Part shown: piece by piece, positions 10,892 through 22,762 of the stretch
Layout: the number at the start of each line of letters is the position of its first letter
Position numbering within the stretch: the stretch's first letter is position 1
Assembly: GCA_954871525.1 (NCBI GenBank)
Contig: OX940870.1
Location: 32,292,555-32,356,554 of the forward strand
Origin: Parietaria judaica
Lineage: Eukaryota; Streptophyta; Magnoliopsida; Rosales; Urticaceae
Length of the DNA: 64,000 bases
Reading direction: 5' to 3'
Position numbers and translations under genes: made by a program
The notes under the pieces: generated by a model
Told to the model about the DNA's origin: nothing
Database searches by the model: none
Seen by the model: only the letters and a program-made list of their open reading frames with translations

Positions 10892-12680
10892 GGTGAGAAA
10901 TAGTACTATTAAATTTTGAGATAATTGCAGAAAAACACCCAAAGTTCTTGCGGCATATTCTCGAGTTTTTAACTGAATAAATATCGTGAAATATGATATG
11001 TCTTCGTTGATTTGAATTCATTTAACTCATGTAAATATTACAAGAGAAATCTCAATGTACATGAAAAAAAGAGTGATAATCTAAGCTATATACGTGTCAT
11101 AACTTTAACACTAATTATGAAAGACACATGAAGAAAATCAATTGAAAACGAAAATATCAAAATTTGCATATATGATCAGCGCGATAAAAAGCTTGAAAAT
11201 ATACCACACCATTTTGATCAAATTACAATATTTTTATCGTAATTATCTCTAAGTTTTACTTTACTTTCAGTTTTAATAGTAATTAGGAGGTTTTTTCAGG
11301 GAGTAAATAAGTTAAACATATAGATGAAAAACTACAGTACGTGCTATTTTCCGATAAACTTGGCATTAAATTATTCGTAATAATTAAAAACTCGAGAAGT
11401 GACCGTTTACTACAATTTTTTTAGCTTTTTTATTATAGACTTAATTAATATGACGTTAGTAATCAGTGTTAGATGCGTGTTCAACAAATTGAGGTTATAA
11501 TCATATATTATAGACTCGTTTAAAGCCAGTGTTGTTAATTAATAGACTTAATTAATATGTATGTATGTATTGATACAGTGTTGTTAATTTATAAATGCAG
11601 TTTGATCGATACGTAAGGTCGCCGAAGGTGTATGAATCATATGTATACTATGAGAAGACATTGAAAGCAATAGACAGTGTAGTAGAAATACTTGGCTAGC
11701 TAAGCATGTAAATGTGATTGACCAATATATTCAGAAAGCTTCCAAATGTACCGATTTCCATATACATATTGAAAGATTAATGGGACTGCGAGTATAACTA
11801 TTTGAACACTGTGTGGCGATATAATCATATATTATAGACTCGTTTATCATGATATGTCTTTGAAAAGATAATCACATTAGGATTTAGGAGGCAACATGCC
11901 AGCATATAAGTCACTCATATTACAAAGTGAAATAAAAATAAAAATGCACAACTTTGTTTATTATTGTGATAAAAAAAAGTCACTCAAAATACAAGCCAAC
12001 TTTGCATCGACCGTAACCGTAGCGCCTTTGGAGATAGGCGACGCGTGAAGAGAGACCGCAATGGCTGAAAAAAATAAAAATCAATGGAACAAAGTGATAG
12101 AAAGTTTCGTGAAAGAGAGAGTGGCAGGAGAAAGAAGCTAAAATAGTTTATACATGTCATATGATGTAAATATGGTGGATTATGTTTTTTTTTTATTCAA
12201 TAAAACTGTAATCACGTAATGTGATGATACTTATTCATAACTACTAACGAAAAGCGTAAAAAAAATTATAAATTGAAATTTAGGATGTGAGGATTATTAA
12301 AGGAAAACCTCAGAATGACTTAATTTACCATTAATTCTGAAAATAAATTTGTCCCTAATTTAGGACAAAAAATGTTCGGTAAATATAATTTTAAATTTTT
12401 TGAAACTTCTGAAATTCTTGTCTTTGTGTGTTGCCATGTCATCTTGAAGCCTTCATTATATAAATATAAAATATGTATATATAAATTATAATAATACTAA
12501 TAGATATAGAAGATGACTTATATAATAGTAAATTGCCAATTATTAGATCTCACTAATTACTAACGAATGTTATATAAATTTTTAACAAGAAATTAGTACA
12601 AACAAATTAATGAAGAAATCAACGGCATGTAAACATTAATGTGAACAGAGTAGTCTACTTAAACAAGCCAACAAAAAAAT
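10892..12680. other. AT-rich intergenic region
   Basis: No convincing gene on either strand. A 26-bp phrase containing ATCATATATTATAGACTCG is present at 11497-11522 and again at 11821-11846. Short ATGTATGTATGT repeats occur near 11560. Nothing else is recognisable. Confidence 0.5.
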
Positions 12681-12683
12681 AAT

Positions 12684-12841
12684 CTTAGATTGTACCTGCC
12701 GTGTACAATCCGCGTAGCCACTTAAACGTATAGGTTGAGACCCCAACGAGGTTTCAGGTTTCGAGCAATATTATTAAACTAAGCTAACATCATGTGCGTG
12801 CCCGTGTTCAATCCGTGTCGCTGTTTAACTTCCACAAATAT
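12684..12841. repeat. Direct repeat copy 1 upstream of the C2 gene
   Basis: About 155 bp. It shares with 13080-13219 the blocks ACCTGCCGTGTACAATCCGC, TTAAACGTATAGGTTGAGAC and CCCGTGTTCAATCCGT, and ends in AACTTCCACAAATAT. The spacing is about 396 bp. Confidence 0.75.
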
Positions 12842-13079
12842 ATTCTTTTCAGATATTAACAAATTTCTGCTAATTAGTAACAAAGAAGTTTAAAGTAAGA
12901 AATAGCGGCAAAACTATTAAATTCGACAAAGTTGAATCAAAACATTTTTTATTTTATTTTTGTAAGGACGTTGGTGAAATACCACATAGCATCAAATTGA
13001 CCGAATATGCACCGCCTCAATTTTTTTCAGCGTCCATCGTAACACGTGATATTTAACCAACGCCGTCCAGAAAGAAATA

Positions 13080-13219
13080 TTCGTAGATTTTACCTGCCGT
13101 GTACAATCCGCGTAGCCATTTAAACGTATAGGTTGAGACCCCAATGAGGTTTGAGGCACCGTGTCCTGTGCATGCCCGTGTTCAATCCGTACGTGTAGCT
13201 GTTAAACTTCCACAAATAT
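13080..13219. repeat. Direct repeat copy 2 upstream of the C2 gene
   Basis: Second copy of the 12684-12841 block with a roughly 20-bp shortening in its middle. It ends about 355 bp before the C2-gene ATG, so it lies within the likely promoter. Confidence 0.75.
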
Positions 13220-13508
13220 TTCAATAATCAAAGTTTAGATACTTATGTCGCTAATATCTGTATTTATTCCTTTTCTTTGGTTTTTTTCTTACTATTCATG
13301 TTCCACTGCTTTCATTGGATATCCTCTAAATCACGTGCCGTCTCTGACAAATATAGTCAATCCACCAACCCTGATCGTCAAAGTTTAGTTTCTCCAAAGT
13401 ACCCCTCCTTCGTCTTTCTCGCTCTCGGAAAGGCGTCCATAACAAAGGGCATTGTCGTCTTTCCAGTGAGTGGTAGTACAACACAACAGCAAGTACTATA
13501 GTATAACT

Positions 13509-13516
13509 ATAAATAC
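13509..13516 (+). promoter_or_regulatory. TATA box of the C2-domain gene
   Basis: TATAAATA lies 60 bp before the ATG and about 30 bp before a CT/CA-rich leader, fitting a plant core promoter. CACGTG-type elements occur upstream near 13042 and 13333. Confidence 0.7.
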
Positions 13517-13575
13517 ACCCGAACTCAAGAGAAGTAGTTGCAAGTCCAATTTCACTCCTTGCTTGCTCTCTCAGA

Positions 13576-14343
13576 ATGGCACCTACCTACGAAGTAGAAG
13601 TGAAGATGTCCTCAGCCAGGGACGTCAAGAACGTCAACTGGCGCCACGGCCCGACCCGGCCCTACGCTGTCCTGTGGGTCAACCCGCGCAACAAGTGCAC
13701 CACCCGCGCCGACGACGACAACGACACCAACCCCCGCTGGGAGGAAACGCTCCTCATCCCCCTCCCGGGACCCATCGACGACGAAACCGTGCTCTACGTC
13801 GACGTCGTCCACGCGGGCTCCGAGCCCGACACCAAGCGCCTCATCGGCTCCGCCCGCCTCCGCCTCCGCGACGTTGGCCTTGACGAGCGCGTCGAGCGCA
13901 CGCTCGAGCTCGTGCGGCCCTCCGGCCGCCCCCACGGTAAGCTCGACGTGAAGGTCTATGTCCGCGATCCCTACGCTTACTCACAGCCTCCTCCGGCGGC
14001 GGTACACGCACCGCAGCCCCCGGTGGCGGGGTACGGTGCGCCGGCGCATGACCCGTACTATGCGGGGGCACCGCCGTCCTCCGGGCATCATTATGACCCG
14101 CACGGTGGGAACGTCCCGTATGGGCAGCCGGCGTACGGGGGCGGAGTCGTGGCGGAGGAGAAGAAGAGTAATTTTGGGGGAATGGGGACGGGTCTGGCAG
14201 TAGGGGCGGCGGCGGGGCTGATCGGAGGGCTCGCGCTGGCGGAGGGATTTGATTACATGGAGGATCAGATCGCCGAAGACGTGGCAGAGAAGGTGGAGGA
14301 GGACCTCGGCGGCGGCGGCGACGACGACGACGGTGGCGATTAG
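13576..14343 (+). CDS. C2-domain membrane-associated protein, SRC2-like
   Basis: An intronless 255-residue protein. Residues 5-130 form a plant small-C2 domain: [18 protein letters not shown], then [21 protein letters not shown], and YVDVVHAG with [14 protein letters not shown]. Such domains bind phospholipid, often with calcium; loop acidic residues are present ([12 protein letters not shown]-like turns), but calcium binding is not proved. Residues 130-200 are Pro/Tyr/Gly-rich. A glycine-zipper hydrophobic helix follows (about 208-228, [20 protein letters not shown]), then an acidic Gly/Asp tail. This plan matches the soybean SRC2/Arabidopsis At1g09070 type, linked in that family to cold and vacuolar or membrane traffic. 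Codon use is strikingly GC-rich against the AT-rich flanks. The ATG follows a TATA box and short leader. Confidence 0.9.
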   Translation: MAPTYEVEVKMSSARDVKNVNWRHGPTRPYAVLWVNPRNKCTTRADDDNDTNPRWEETLLIPLPGPIDDETVLYVDVVHAGSEPDTKRLIGSARLRLRDVGLDERVERTLELVRPSGRPHGKLDVKVYVRDPYAYSQPPPAAVHAPQPPVAGYGAPAHDPYYAGAPPSSGHHYDPHGGNVPYGQPAYGGGVVAEEKKSNFGGMGTGLAVGAAAGLIGGLALAEGFDYMEDQIAEDVAEKVEEDLGGGGDDDDGGD

Positions 14344-14532
14344 AAGGCCACTTGGCATGAGTAGTGTGGGAAGCTATTGCCATATTTTCTGATGCTTTTT
14401 TCAATTTATTTACCTTGGCATGCATGTATCTCTTTGTGTGATCTCATCGTCGTCGACGATCGGTGATCATCAACTTCGTCTTTTCTTTTTCGATGTTAGA
14501 ATAGTTGCAGCCGTTGATGAAAATCGACATTT

Positions 14533-14538
14533 AATAAA
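14533..14538 (+). terminator. Possible polyadenylation signal of the C2 gene
   Basis: AATAAA lies 190 bp after the stop codon in an AT-rich 3' flank. Plant signals are loose, so this is only a candidate. Confidence 0.35.
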
Positions 14539-14600
14539 CTTGAAGGTGAGAACTTCGCTTTCGTTGTTGCTTTGAAATGTGTAGAAGTAGAACAAAGACA

Positions 14601-14658
<58 letters not shown>
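14601..14658. repeat. (AAT)n microsatellite
   Basis: About 19 uninterrupted AAT/ATA triplets. The Ile-rich open frame across it is not a gene. Confidence 0.95.
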
Positions 14659-14659
14659 G

Positions 14660-15857
14660 TGGTAATATTAAACGAAGAATATATGGAAATACAAACTAGA
14701 AGACGAGTGTTTTTTTTTTTTTTTTTATATATATATTGTTTTACTCATTATTCTTTGGCCTCACTGATGAGTGATGATAAAGAGAGGAACGTGATTAATT
14801 ATGTAGTGTTTTTCCAATTATGACCGATGCATCTAATTAAAATAACCTAGTGGCTTCCGCCACGCTTCGTGCATTTCCATGTCAAATTTGGATCAAAATA
14901 TTGATTAATTTTACTATACATTATATATATATATATGATCGGTATCAAAGGATCTTACATTTTGGCGATACGGTGAATCATAATTTTTAAAAATAAATAT
15001 TTGAAATATTCCGAAGTTCTGCACCTTTCTTGTCCGCATCAGGAAGCATGCCGACGAGATTCTCTGGAACCCCATTGCGGAGATTTGCCGGAATTAGAGA
15101 GAGGTGACAATACCACATGGCATTCCTTTGACCGTCTCATGTACAATTGACTAAAGGTGTTAGTTTAAAATGGATAAAAAAAATAATTAATAAACTCAAT
15201 TATAATGATGTTAAATACTTTTGTTGTTATTGTTTGATGCTGAGTCCATCCTGACTCTTTGACCAAACGCAAGATACTTATAGCGTTTTTTTTTTTAACA
15301 TACAATCAGGCATCAGCTATGAGTTTGCTAACTTTTTTAGTATAAATTTCGAAAGCAATTATATTTTTTTTAGCAAAAAATTTAATTTACTTAATCCAAC
15401 AGTATTTGCTTTTAAAAGTACTTTAGAAAGAAAAGAAAGAAAAACACATCAATCACATACTGGGCTTAAGAGTACAAACAAATGAAATAATTAAGAAGTG
15501 AGGGAAAGTATAAAGTACTACAAACAAATGAATCAAGCAAGTTAGAAGAAGTGAAAAAAAGTACTTTTTATTTTTTTAACGAAAAGATGTTACATGTTTC
15601 TAACTTAACAGTTAACAGATTGTAAATTGACATTGATAATTAATATTTTATAATTATATCTAAATTCTATTATTTTATAAAAAAACTCGTTGTTTATCAG
15701 CCGATTATTGATATATCTAAAAAGTTAAATCATTAGAAGTAAAAACAAAACATGGCACAACATTTTATTATGGTTATTATTTTATTACAAGTAGCTCAAA
15801 GAGACGTAACTTTGCATGGGTAGATACAATAAACAACTCTCTCTTGGACACACATGT

Positions 15858-15860
<3 letters not shown>
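14660..15860. other. AT-rich intergenic region
   Basis: No supported gene. A less AT-rich patch at about 15015-15125 reads, on the minus strand, like a short coding remnant (NLRNGVPENLVGMLPDADKK), but I do not recognise the family. Poly-T and TA runs are frequent. Confidence 0.4.

Positions 15861-15935
<75 letters not shown>
15861..15935. repeat. (TA)n microsatellite at the 3' end of CASP copy A
   Basis: About 37 alternating TA dinucleotides starting eight bases after the stop codon of the minus-strand gene. It would form a perfect hairpin in the 3' untranslated region. Confidence 0.95.
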
Positions 15936-15938
<3 letters not shown>

Positions 15939-15942
15939 GTTA

Positions 15943-17918
15943 CTACGAGCGTCGGTAGATGGAAAACGTTGTCAAGATGATGATGAAAACAAGTATAAGA
16001 ACGGATAGGAAAGAGCCGATGAGTGAGCCAGAGATGCGCTGACAGAAGCTATTGAATTGCGGGCAAAATGCAGCCCAGTTCGTAGTTTGATTGCCGTAAT
16101 GCGCGATGTACACGATCGAGGATGCTGCTGAAGCCCCAGCCATAAGAAGAGCCATCATCACCTAGATTCACAAAATATGAATCCTTATCAAATGTTACCG
16201 TGGGTAACGAGACAATAAATAAACAAAAAAAGGTTTTTGCTTATGTAAATTTATAACTTTTTTTTTTAATGAAAACTAATCATCGGGATTTTCTCCTCGT
16301 TAATTTGTATTTGATTTAGCTCTTCCGTTATAAAAATAGCAAAAATTAACTCATCGATTATAATTTTTGTATGAATTTGACCCCTTTAATATAAAATGAC
16401 AAAAAAGCTCAACATAATCATTTTTATGTATCCATAGACCATAGCCCTCCCGTCCAAAAGTGTTCAATTGGATGAAAATATAAAAGAAAAATACATATAT
16501 ATATACTGAAGTATTTTAGTAACTTAAACTATTTTAATATATATAATATATAGCTTTATTTTTAATAAATAAAAAACTATGTATTAATTTAATAAATATA
16601 TATTATTAGAATATATATACATAGTGAAAATTTTAGAAGTTTCAAGTCATCCCAAAAATATAATATTTTGGGATTGAAATGAAGTCATAAGAAATATTAA
16701 TTTTTGGGGATGAATTGAAAATGAAAACCTATAATCAGTATATCTGATATTTAATGTATAATCTTTTATTAGTTAAGAACGTAAATATATATTATAAATA
16801 TTTAAAAAATTAAGATTAATAATTTTTTAAAAGTTTTATATCTATTTAACACTTTGGAAATGAGTAAGGGTTATATTCATATAAAAATCATAATCGAGAG
16901 GTTTAGTTTGCTATTTTACATACGGAGGGGTCAAATCCTTACATCGAGGGACCATTATTGGTATTTTTATAACGGAGAGACTAAATCCATTAGCGATAAT
17001 TACTCTTTAATGATTAAAAATCCAATAAAATTCTGTAGAATTTATAAAAATTACTTGAAAAAAAAAACCCCTTCACGTGTATATTTTATTACAAATGTCA
17101 CAATTATAGAATTTTATTAAAAATATTAATTAAATAAAAAAGAAAGAAAAACAAGAGAAAACTTTGATTAGTTCACACGTGTTGATTTTAGACTTATGCC
17201 CCCACATTAATATGGGAACAGATACTCGTAGATCGGTAATGAAATAAATTTATCAAGAGTGTACTTGTCCATAATAAAGTAGTCTTATAATTCGTTTTTA
17301 TTTGTTTTATAAAGCAATTCATTCATAGATTAATAAAAACTTATATTACCATGTCAGAGATTACAAGCACAATCCTAGTCTTGATCGCCGTAGTCTTGAG
17401 AATGTGGAGAAAAGAGACGCAGAGGGACACCAGAAGATAGCCACACACAACGGAGTTGGCCATCACGAAGAACCTGCACGTGATTCGTAATCGTAGCAAT
17501 AAAAACACTATTTTATTTACAAACAAAATTGAGGTTAATGAATGTATAAACAATCACTATTTTTTGTTTTGTTGCTTTATATTTACGCTAACAAACACTA
17601 TCGATAATCATATTTCAAGTATTCAACTAAGTAAGAAGAAGTTCATGAAAGAATGACACCTTTATAAGAAACAGCAAACAAGTACACTCACGTTAAAGTT
17701 GGAAGGTCTTTGTAGACCGCTCTAAAGCGCATGAAGCGAGAGGCAAACGGAAGCGTTTGCTTGGTGGTTCCCATGGCTATGGCGCTTGCTAGGGTTCCGA
17801 CAGACGCGGCGACTCTCAGGATGAAGTCTAACACACACAGAGCTTTGCTCACACTTCTGCCTCGAGTTGTGCTCTTGTAGTACTCTTCACCGGCTTCAAC
17901 ACTACTTTGTGCCTTCAT
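15943..17918 (-). CDS. Casparian-strip membrane protein (CASP) family protein, copy A
   Basis: Three exons on the minus strand: 17692-17918, 17350-17473 and 15943-16161. All introns are GT-AG, the phases agree, and the product is 189 residues. CASP/MARVEL-type four-pass membrane protein: TM1 near 27-50 with the conserved Arg (LDFILRVAA), extracellular loop 1 with [11 protein letters not shown] and YKDLPTL, TM2 [17 protein letters not shown]3 with the conserved Asp ([16 protein letters not shown]). Loop 2 has [20 protein letters not shown] and [11 protein letters not shown], and TM4 follows. CASPs scaffold peroxidase-driven lignin deposition in root endodermis; that role is by family. Start MKAQ is shared with copy B. 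The nearest relatives could be CASP1-5 or a CASPL subgroup; I cannot separate these without a tree. Confidence 0.9.
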
Positions 17919-18006
17919 TCTTTTTTATGTAAAATATTATACTTCTCTTAAGTTGTTTTGCTCTTTTAGAACTTCTCTTGATGCTAGAACTAAGTGAACT
18001 AGTCAT

Positions 18007-18016
18007 GTATTTATAG
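18007..18016 (-). promoter_or_regulatory. TATA box of CASP copy A
   Basis: The minus strand reads CTATAAATAC about 90 bp before the ATG at 17918. The equivalent place in copy B is an expanded TA repeat. Confidence 0.6.
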
Positions 18017-18053
18017 TTATACTATACAATTTGGAAAACATAATGAGATCAGG

Positions 18054-18261
18054 GTTGGAGGTTTGAACCCACCAATCACAGCCTTTCTTAGTGGGTATTA
18101 GGTTTGCCATGCTCCAATAGTTTTCTCTTCAAGCAACTTTTTGTATATAGTTATTATATATTGGCCAATTGAGAAGTATATATGATTATATTATATATCT
18201 GTATGTATCTTATTCTACTATACTACTAAATTCCACCTGCTCTACTAATGTAGCACACGTG
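18054..18261 (-). promoter_or_regulatory. Upstream block conserved between the two CASP copies, with G-box
   Basis: This region aligns with 26560-26804. Shared phrases include CCTTTCTTAGTG, TTAGGTTTGCCAT, CTCCAATAGTTTT, CTCAAGCAACTT, TGGCCAATTGAG and CACCTGCTCTACTAATGT. A CACGTG G-box closes the block at 18256-18261 here and at 26799-26804 in copy B. Exon-distant conservation in an otherwise diverged flank suggests promoter function. Confidence 0.6.
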
Positions 18262-18683
18262 AGAGATATAAATTTCTGAAATCTATAATTTTTTCTTGTT
18301 TTTGTTTTTTTGTAGCTTGAAATCGAGTTTGGCACTACGGTAGTGTATGTAATATGCACTCTTGTCACCCTCCATCTCTATGCACCGACGTCTCTTCAGT
18401 TTATCGAGTTAATTTAATGTCTCTACTCTTAGATTCCATTCCTTGAAAATGCTTCGTATAGTTGTAATGTTCTCTATACGAATTTTCCGGGAAAATGGAT
18501 GCTGGATCCATTGGTATTTTACCGTAAACTTTTAAAGTATTTTCCAAGAATAATCGTCTCATACCAATATTTTCGGTTACATCTTACGTAGCATGGAGCA
18601 ATCCCAAAATACGGATTTTGATCCGAAAATTAATTTTTGCAAATTGTTAATTTCATGATCAAACTAATAATTATTCTAACGAT

Positions 18684-19538
18684 TAGGGATGAAAATTTTG
18701 TACTCGGTTCCCGGTTTTGTACCGAACCGTTTTTAGGAAAAAACCGGTTTTTTTTATTTTATTTTTATAATACCCTAAGAAGGGATGTCCCGGTTCCGGT
18801 TTGAAAAACCGGAACCAAAACCAGTTTAAAAAAATGAAATTCTCGGTATTTTTGTCCAGGTTCCGGTTTTATGTCGTTTTGTATTAAATCTGTCGTTTTT
18901 TAAACACATGTCGTTTTCTTTATTATTCCTAACCTAACCCTAACCCTAATTTTTTTTCTCTCACTCGACTCTCAATCTCCTTTCTTCTTAAGTCCCCTCA
19001 CTTCCTCACTCGCGCCGACACTTCGCACTTCTCCCTGCCTCCTCCTCGCTTCGCCCTGCCTCCTCCTCGCTTTGCCGTTCGCAGCGCCGTTCCCTTCGCC
19101 GTTCCCTTTGCCGTTCCCCTCGCTTTCGTTCGCTTCGTCGTGCCTCCTCGCTTCGCCGTTCTCAACGCCGTTCCCTTCGCCGTTCCCCTCGCTTCCGTTC
19201 GCTTCGCCGTGCCTCCTCGCTTCGCCGTTCGCAGCGTCGTTCCCTTCGCCGCTCCCCTCGCTTCCGTTCGCTTCGCCGTGCCTCCTCGCTTCGCCGTTCG
19301 CAGCGCCGTTCCCTTCGCCGTTGGATTGGATTGTTTTTTTTTCCTCGTCCTGAATTTCGTCCCGGATTTGTCCCGGTTTTTTCCCGATTATTGTCCCGAA
19401 TTTTAGACCTAAAAAATCAGGATTTTTATATGCGTTCCGTTTTTGAAAAAAAAAAAGAATTTTCAAAACCGAAACCAGAACCGGGACAGGGTCAAAAAAT
19501 GGCTAAATTCCCGATTCCCAGTTCCGCTTTCACCCATA
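18684..19538. mobile_element. Non-autonomous hAT-like element carrying a GC-rich minisatellite
   Basis: Short imperfect terminal repeats: TAGGGATGAAA at the left and TTTCACCCATA at the right (9 of 11 matching as inverted repeats). They are flanked by an 8-bp near-duplication, CTAACGAT at 18676-18683 and CTAATGAT at 19539-19546. An 8-bp duplication is typical of hAT. Subterminal CCGGTT/AACCGG-rich sequence is mirrored at both ends. No transposase is present. The centre holds the 19020-19325 minisatellite and a short CCTAACCCTAA-rich run at 18929-18949. Confidence 0.65.
19020..19325. repeat. GC-rich minisatellite of nested hexamer/78-bp units
   Basis: CTTCGCCGTTC-type phrases repeat, organised in a higher-order unit of about 78 bp (CGTGCCTCCTCGCTTCGCCG marks each). 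It gives long apparent open frames in several phases, such as a Gly/Glu/Asn/Arg-rich one on the minus strand at 18972-19466. These are repeat-driven rather than proven genes. Confidence 0.8.
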
Positions 19539-19546
19539 CTAATGAT

Positions 19547-21780
19547 AATAAATAATCATTTCATCAACTACAGACTTTTGAACAGATTTTTAACGAGGAA
19601 CATTTGGCTCTGACTTTCGTCTCCTTGGGGCTAGATTCAACTTCCCTAGCTCGGGAAATTTCCACCGTCTTCCGAGATATTCTATGGAACTTGGTCGCAC
19701 TGAAGAGGGGGCTTCAGTGGTGGAACTTCTATGCCGAAATTGCTCTGGTCGAATTATATGAGGGTGAGAGAGGAAGAAAATTCATTTTTTTTTAAATTAA
19801 ATTATGAATTTAGATTTTTATAAAATTACATGGATATGAAATTTTAATTACAAATAAGTAACTAAAATTTCATATAATTTTATTTTGCATATAAGTAATT
19901 AAAATTAGATCTAACTAAAATTATATACATTTAAGTAAGATTACATTTATATAAACTTCATTTATAGATATGTAACTAACATTACATAAATGTAACTTTC
20001 CTACCATCCGTAAATAAATTACTTAAATGTTATTTATTTGTAATTTTAATTACGTATATGTAATTTTAATAAAAATGCATTATTTTAAAATATTTCAAAA
20101 TCATATGCTTTCACTTATCGTTGGATTTCCTTCTTTTCAAACATTCCAACGGCAATTTTATAAGTCAACGGGAATTTTAAGAATAAAAATTATGAAGTTT
20201 AAAAAATTTATATTAAAATTATGAAAATAAAGATAATAAATAAATAAATATAGATGTAGAAAAGGTAGAATGTGGAGAAGGAGGGAGAGTGAGATAAAAT
20301 ATGAAACTTGTTTTTGTCTTATGTTATCCTAAATTGTAAAACTGGATATATATTTTAAGAAGTTTCCATGATAATGGGTATTTCACTAATTCACCTTTAT
20401 TTTTAAATAAAATATTCATTTTGTGTAAACTTTTTAAATAAATTACGCATAATTTCATTTAATCACTTGATACCCAACATTTTCCGTAAAATAACCTTCC
20501 CCTATTCTATTTCCTTCCCCACACCCTCTCTGCACGTTTTATAATATTTACATATATAATTTGTACTTTTTTTATACAACATTTCAGAACTTTGTTACTT
20601 TGAATTTAGTACTCCGATTACCTTACAAAATTTATCGTTGAAAGTCTTATAAAAGAGGAATCCCAATAAGTAGGAAGATATAAGTTTTGAAAAATGTATT
20701 TTTCAAATTTACATACGTGTAACTAAAGTACATATATTAGAAAGTAATTAGATTAAAAAGTTTATCAAATGAAGAACTAGAGATTTAAATATTTAATTAT
20801 GTGTAATAATATTTTAAAATTAATCGAAGATTTTTTTTCATTAACGATAAATTCCGCGCTCTATAAAAAATACATATATGTAATTTTGAATTACATATAA
20901 GTCATTAAAATTACATATATGTAACTTTACTTACATATATGCAACTAAAATTACATAATGCAATTTTTCCACCATCCCTAAAAAACACATATGTGTAATT
21001 TTGGCTGCTAACCTGTAATCAAAATTACATATATATAATTTTATAAAATGTATTGTTTTTAATTACATCAAACCATATATTCACATTTATCACCGGACTC
21101 GTCTTTTCAGAAGCTTTTCAATAATAATTTTTATAGATCAATCGGAATTTCAAAATTAAAGTTACGAAATTATGAAATTTTGTGTATGAAAGAAATATAA
21201 TTATATAATAAAAAAATAAAAAGAAAAGTATAGAGTGTGAAGAAAATGAGAGCTTAGATATAATGCGAAGGTTATTTTTGTCTTATATTGTTAAAATGAG
21301 TATTTTGTTAAATAGTTTGATTTGATGGGTATTCTATAAAAAAATTGGATAATTATAAGCATTTTACTAATTCCCCTTTTTTTTATATATATATATAATA
21401 CGGCTGCTCGCAAATCGCAATGACTCATTGTGCTCGAATAAATATAATTATAGTGCTGATAGAATATGGATCTATAAAGGGTAAGTGAGTAAAAAAAATG
21501 TCTAAACTTATGTTTGGTAATTAAAATCACAAACTAATTGAAATATAAACCAATATACAGTTTTTTTTACATGTGAAAAAAAATAAAATTACTTATACAA
21601 TCAATTAATTATTCGAATAAATTAAATCAAAACAAAATTCTTTCCTTAATTGTAGCTAAATACAATAACTGATTACGCTTACTCATTCCTTAATTACTTT
21701 CAAATATTTTCTCCCTATTAAGCAGTATTCAAACGATTATTTTAACAATAAAAACAAAATCAATTTGGATGATATTTACA
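19547..21780. repeat. AT-rich intergenic region with diverged ~1-kb tandem duplication
   Basis: The stretches 19850-20340 and 20870-21300 share order and phrasing: runs of ACATATATGTAA(C/T)T, then CATATG/ATATT...TTATC(G/A)(T/C)(T/C)GGA...CTTTTCA, then GTAGAATGTGGAGAA-like and TTTTTGTCTTAT segments. They are old duplicates of unknown origin. No gene is recognised. A few Ile-rich codons at 19604-19795 look accidental. Confidence 0.5.
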
Positions 21781-21789
21781 TTGAACGCA

Positions 21790-22185
21790 TTACGAATTTA
21801 CAATAGTAAATCAGTATACACGTAGTACTTGTAATTTAAGTTACAAAATTTTAATAGTAAGTTATGAATTTAATTTACGAATTTATATATGTTATTATAA
21901 TTGTAATTTAAGTTACGAATTTATAATAGTAAATCACTATAACTGTAAATGTAATTTAAGTTACAAATTTATAATAGTAAATCACTATAACTGTAAATGT
22001 AATTTAAGTTACGAATTTATAATAGTAAATCACTACACCTATAATTGTAATTTAAATTATGAATTTATAATAGTAAGTTACAAATTTATACATGTAATTG
22101 TAATTTAAGTTACAAATTTACAATAGTAAATAACTATACATGTAATTGTAATCTAAGTTACCAATTTATAATAGTAAATCACTTT
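21790..22185. repeat. Minisatellite, ~47-bp units
   Basis: Repeated phrase GTAATTTAAGTTAC followed by (G/A)AATTTATAATAGTAAATCA and CTATAACTGTAAAT. About seven to eight degenerate copies are present. The sequence is AT-rich and non-coding. Confidence 0.85.
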
Positions 22186-22762
22186 ACGAGCTATTGTGTG
22201 AACGAAATTCTGAGCGAACGACCTTCGCGACAGAGAAGGCGGTGGAGAGGCGACAGGAAGCTACGCGATGACGCGAGGCGATTGGACTTGCGAGCGTGAT
22301 GAAGGTCGAACAATCGGGGAGAGAGAGAAGGTCGAGCAATTTTTGAGAAATAATTTATTTTAAAAAAATAATATAATATTATTAAGAGTTGGAAGTTGTC
22401 AACCATAATTGTAGGAAAAATAATTTCGAAATTAAAATATATAATTAATAATAAATAAAACAAAAATTAATATTTATAACTAATATTAAGGGTAATATGG
22501 TCCAAACAAAATTATTAATGAGTTAATTAAATTTTATGAAATTATGGACATTTCTCATAAACTTTAGTTTTTTTTTTTTTTTTGAGCATTTGGTGATTTT
22601 CTATTTATTTTATTATTTAAAGGACAAAAATACTTATACAAATAAAATATACTTCTATTTAAGAGCATATTCTCGACAAACTCAACTTAATAGATACATT
22701 TAGACACACATCCAATGACATATATATACAATATAATTATATATACATACACGAAATTATAA
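22186..22762. other. Intergenic region downstream of CASP copy B
   Basis: A GC-richer patch (22200-22340) gives a 90-codon minus-strand frame with no recognisable family. The rest is AT-rich. Probably a repeat fragment. Confidence 0.4.

Noticed and set aside
13841..14425. Arg/Pro-rich minus-strand ORF (194 codons)
   Set aside because: It is a shadow of the GC-rich C2 gene: low-complexity composition, no domain, and the sense frame has a clear family match.
18929..18949. CCTAACCCTAA run as a telomeric insertion
   Set aside because: Only about three degenerate units inside a hAT-like element, too short to indicate telomere repair.
18972..19466. 164-codon Gly/Glu/Asn/Arg repeat ORF and its plus-strand counterparts
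   Set aside because: Openness follows from the minisatellite periodicity and several frames are open at once, so none is supported as a gene.
21790..22185. Direct repeats as a CRISPR array
   Set aside because: Units are continuous and degenerate without unique spacers, in a eukaryotic intergenic region.
22191..22463. 90-codon minus-strand ORF
   Set aside because: GC patch followed by AT-rich low-complexity codons; no family and no regulatory context.
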